Positions 62,301 through 64,000 of a stretch of 64,000 nucleotides of DNA are shown one piece after another (position 1 is the first letter of the stretch; each line of letters starts with the position of its first letter). The notes below the pieces were generated by a model. It was given only the letters and a program-made list of their open reading frames with translations. It was not told the DNA's origin and made no database searches. The position numbers and the translations under genes were made by a program. Origin of the DNA: Aquimarina atlantica (GTDB taxonomy: Bacteria > Bacteroidota > Bacteroidia > Flavobacteriales > Flavobacteriaceae); the NCBI RefSeq assembly GCF_000626715.1, contig NZ_AQRA01000006.1:62001-126000 (forward strand), read 5' to 3'.

Positions 62301-64000
62301 CGACTTGGCAACTTTAAATGGTACAAATGGTTTTTCATTTTCAAAGAGTGTACGTGGGCTTAATTATATAGGTGATTTTAATAATGATGGATATGCCGAT
62401 TTGAGTGTTAGGGATTATTCTAGAGGAGGGATTATTTATGGGAGAGAGACATGGGATGCGACTGTTTCTGTAGATTTTGGAAGTCATCATTATGGTATTG
62501 TAATTGATATTTTGTCTGGTTTTTATAGAGGAACAGAATCCTATGCAGGTGATGTTAATAATGATGGTTTTGATGATGTTATTATCGGCAAACACTTAAA
62601 TTCGGTATTTAGTAATTATCAAGCTAATTTTGATCCGGGGTTTGCATATGTTATTTTCGGAAAAGATATGCCGGATACTGAAGCTCCACAGATTACAACT
62701 TGCCCAAGTGATCAAACTTTAAGTTCAGGATCTCCGTTACCTGATTATACGGGTGATGTTGATGCTACCGATGATTGTGATACCAATCTAGAGATTACTC
62801 AAGACCCTGTTGCAGGAACCTCATTTACTGCAGATACAACAGTTACCATGACGGTAACCGATAATAGTGGGAAAGAAACTCAGTGTAGTTTTAATGTAAC
62901 TATACCTGGTACCGATACCGAACCTCCAACCGCTAGTAATCCATCACCAATTAATGTGCAATGCACTGCTGATGTCCCGACACCAGATCCATTGGTAGTT
63001 ATTGATGAAGATGATAATAGCGGAGTTACCCCGACTGTAGCTTTTGTGAGTGATGTGAGTGATGGAGGTAGTAATCCAGAGGTGATCACCAGAACCTATA
63101 GTGTAACAGACGGAGCTGGAAATAGTATTACTGTCACACAAACTATTACGATTAATGATACTATTAATCCTACAGCAAGTAATCCAGCAGGAATTACTGT
63201 GACATGTGCTTCAGATGTTCCGCCAGAGGATATAACTGTAGTGACCGATGAGATGGACAATTGTACAGTCAATCCTATAGTAGAATTTGTTGGTGATGTA
63301 ACTACAAGTCCGGGAATCGTTACCAGAACCTATAGTGTAACAGATGGAGCTGGAAATAGTATTACTGTCACACAAACTATTACGATTAATGATACTACTA
63401 ATCCTACAGCAAGTAATCCAGCAGGAATTACTGTGACATGTGCTTCAGATGTTCCGCCAGAGGATATAACTGTAGTGATCGATGAGATGGATAATTGTAC
63501 AGCCAATCCTATAGTAGAATTTGTTGGTGATGTAACTACAAGTACGGGAATCGTTATCAGGACCTATAGTGTAACAGACATTGCTGGAAATAGTATTACT
63601 GTTACTCAAACGATTACTGTTAATGACACTACTGACCCTACAGCGAGTAACCCTTCGCCTATCAATGTGCAATGTACAGATGATGTTCCTTTGCCAGATG
63701 TAGTTGTCGTAACAGATGAGGCAGATAATTGTGGAGTAGTTACGGTTGCTTTTGAAGGAGACGTTAGTGATGGGAATAGCAATCCTGAAGTGATTACCAG
63801 GACGTATAGCATAACCGATGAAGTAGGGAATAGTATAAACGTTACTCAAACCATTACTGTAAATGATACTACGAATCCTAATATTGATTGTCCTGCAAAT
63901 ATTACTCAGAATGTAGATTTAGGTTTGTCTACTGCGATAGTAACTTATACTCCCCCAATAGGTACAGATAACTGTATAGGAGTGACCACCGTTCAAATTG
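59398..64000 (+). CDS. Giant secreted protein with two FG-GAP propellers and HYR repeats, 3' end beyond window
   Basis: Open from ATG 59398 to the window edge (1534 residues visible). A signal peptide (core MFTLYLMVLGNVFM, ending near FGQ) has an extended basic start; ATG 59449 is an alternative. Residues about 45-520 hold seven DxNxDxxxD calcium loops (AGDINGDGIADIIIG, SNVGDFNNDGFNDFIVG). A HYR-like domain lies at about 525-605, a second set of seven loops at about 617-1090, a HYR domain at about 1091-1170, then about 80-residue Ig/HYR-like repeats (TYSVTDGAGNSITVTQTIT). Seven-fold sets indicate integrin-alpha-like propellers. It is probably an adhesin exported by the type IX system, whose sorting domain would be beyond the window. 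Confidence 0.9.
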   Translation, partial: MRNSRIRFTRKLEFSIKMFTLYLMVLGNVFMSFGQGCPDVPISGTDETQRFSVYGENETDDVGESVSEAGDINGDGIADIIIGAPGVDSGGQENIGEAYVIFGGTGITSSSVDITSLDGKDGFVIRGLNANEGLGVSVSTAGDINDDEIDDILIGNNSGDVIVIFGKDTKNTTDFSAVYTRTDINNDNGIIIEDTASNTGFGQTLSNAGDVNGDTIDDIIIGTSSFSGGGDAYVFYGNSAIRSMDVAALVGTNGFKIEGFAQFGSGSGLKVSNAGDINDDNIDDLVLGYPSYDEGGMNGSGRVVVVYGSGDIAGFPPVFQLSSLNGMNGFYITENIENERLGNSVASAKDFNDDGIDDLAINSATKTYVIYGKDTLFGTSFGISDLAADAKFVFEAGWYQYPYRPSDVDGLSDVNGDGVTDLIVSIPHGDGYARSGGVYIIYGGSSLPPTLASLELIGSNGYQVFDDQRYSYKGFGHSVSNVGDFNNDGFNDFIVGEKINYSNIHRKKGATHVFFGNTFNVIDAIEPTINCPNGTQELYANSRLPNYIHFLPSVSDNCSYNTEMSYTQTPPEGTLFTTNTNVTITVTDRSGNISSCNFMVNVKTTTEEIDCSTTSFSVNNLNGTNGLVLYGEKPHSETGYDVSPAGDINGDDIDDFIVVAKGDVVNHTGPYDGYHIDVTGGVYIIYGTNAGFPPNINLKYLDVSAGFKINNDTAFHQRTSDDNQFYKADTAGDINGDTIDDIMISEPLRGNGSTIRLGYTYIIFGTRAGFSSTFDLSTLNGKNGFTVIGTVRNEGLGIDLDNVGDINGDTIDDIAFTNIPSTRSNVQGKCFVLYGSRTEFPRTIRLDELNGNNGFTITTNGTSIEKVGGKLAGLGDINGDNINDIAIGGNEDQKFVIFGKPSSSNFPTVMYVEDLNGANGFAVEHSTTSFTYGNVSNAGDINDDGFNDIVFRNQYVLFGKDETFTPVVDLATLNGTNGFSFSKSVRGLNYIGDFNNDGYADLSVRDYSRGGIIYGRETWDATVSVDFGSHHYGIVIDILSGFYRGTESYAGDVNNDGFDDVIIGKHLNSVFSNYQANFDPGFAYVIFGKDMPDTEAPQITTCPSDQTLSSGSPLPDYTGDVDATDDCDTNLEITQDPVAGTSFTADTTVTMTVTDNSGKETQCSFNVTIPGTDTEPPTASNPSPINVQCTADVPTPDPLVVIDEDDNSGVTPTVAFVSDVSDGGSNPEVITRTYSVTDGAGNSITVTQTITINDTINPTASNPAGITVTCASDVPPEDITVVTDEMDNCTVNPIVEFVGDVTTSPGIVTRTYSVTDGAGNSITVTQTITINDTTNPTASNPAGITVTCASDVPPEDITVVIDEMDNCTANPIVEFVGDVTTSTGIVIRTYSVTDIAGNSITVTQTITVNDTTDPTASNPSPINVQCTDDVPLPDVVVVTDEADNCGVVTVAFEGDVSDGNSNPEVITRTYSITDEVGNSINVTQTITVNDTTNPNIDCPANITQNVDLGLSTAIVTYTPPIGTDNCIGVTTVQI
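63094..63561 (+). repeat. Two 234-bp tandem repeats, about 97 % identical
   Basis: 63094-63327 and 63328-63561 differ at about eight positions and encode 78-residue HYR-like repeats in the same frame. Flanking repeats (about 62900-63090 and 63640-63860) encode the same fold but are clearly older. Confidence 0.88.

Noticed and set aside
63094-63561. Direct repeats considered as a CRISPR-like or satellite array
   Set aside because: The 234-bp unit is coding, in frame, has no spacers, and encodes a recognisable HYR-like repeat.
59691-63849. Several minus-strand frames opposite the FG-GAP/HYR gene
   Set aside because: They are antisense shadows of the repetitive coding sequence (Ser/Thr/Ile/Asn-rich translations) and do not form a consistent gene.
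1-64000. tRNA or rRNA genes
   Set aside because: Intergenic regions were read on both strands. No cloverleaf with the expected T-loop sequence and no rRNA-like segment was seen, although a covariance-model scan was not possible here.

Overview
The window is AT-rich chromosomal DNA from a member of the Bacteroidota, most likely a marine Flavobacteriaceae (Aquimarina-like is a guess). The evidence is a fused SecDF, promoters of the TTTG / TAnnTTTG type with no Shine-Dalgarno sequences, LytS/LytTR sensor-regulator pairs, a 7TM-AraC regulator, DUF5916 and HYR/FG-GAP surface proteins, and many Cys-lipoproteins. No rRNA, tRNA, IS element, prophage or CRISPR array was seen.

Layout. 1-4.3 kb: the tail of an unknown gene, secDF and a DUF192 lipoprotein. 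4.3-8.6 kb (minus): an envelope locus with creD, a DUF1361 protein, two tandem-duplicated small membrane proteins, a COQ4-like protein, a winged-helix regulator and its membrane partner. Matching inverted repeats precede the two transcription blocks and look like the regulator's operators. 8.7-14 kb: housekeeping genes (DUF1801, kdsA, typA, a CsaA-type tRNA-binding protein, ftsE), plus a candidate small RNA at about 12.6 kb. 14.3-16.4 kb: an acyltransferase behind a membrane-anchored LytTR regulator. 16.7-25 kb: a TPR protein/outer-membrane barrel pair, an M23 peptidase and a DUF885 lipoprotein. 25-46 kb: lipoproteins, two LytS/LytTR systems (one followed by an AraC regulator), a DUF5916/ankyrin/SMP-30-like operon, cysE, DoxX-type proteins, two methyltransferases, an ECF sigma factor, secreted or lipoprotein metalloproteases and a YkgJ cysteine-cluster protein.

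The most unusual region is 46.3-59.1 kb (all minus strand). About twelve genes combine an SPFH/SHOCT protein, three zinc-ribbon proteins, a DUF6620-like repeat protein, a SIMPL protein, a 1602-residue propeller/TPR protein, two paralogous small membrane proteins and two paralogous secreted proteins that resemble LipL32, the major surface lipoprotein of Leptospira. The paralogues carry similar upstream or downstream elements, so the island grew by segmental duplication. The SPFH plus zinc-ribbon content recalls phage-shock/YdjFGHI-type envelope-stress loci, but this combination is not one I can name. It is my candidate for an undescribed system.

Divergent from the island, and running off the window end, is a giant secreted protein. 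It has two complete sets of seven FG-GAP-type calcium-binding repeats (two integrin-like propellers) separated by a HYR domain, followed by HYR-like repeats that include two 234-bp copies about 97 % identical.

Three copies of a 33-35 bp GACCTCACAGG... palindrome are scattered through the window. One lies inside the apparent N-terminal coding region of the outer-membrane barrel gene.
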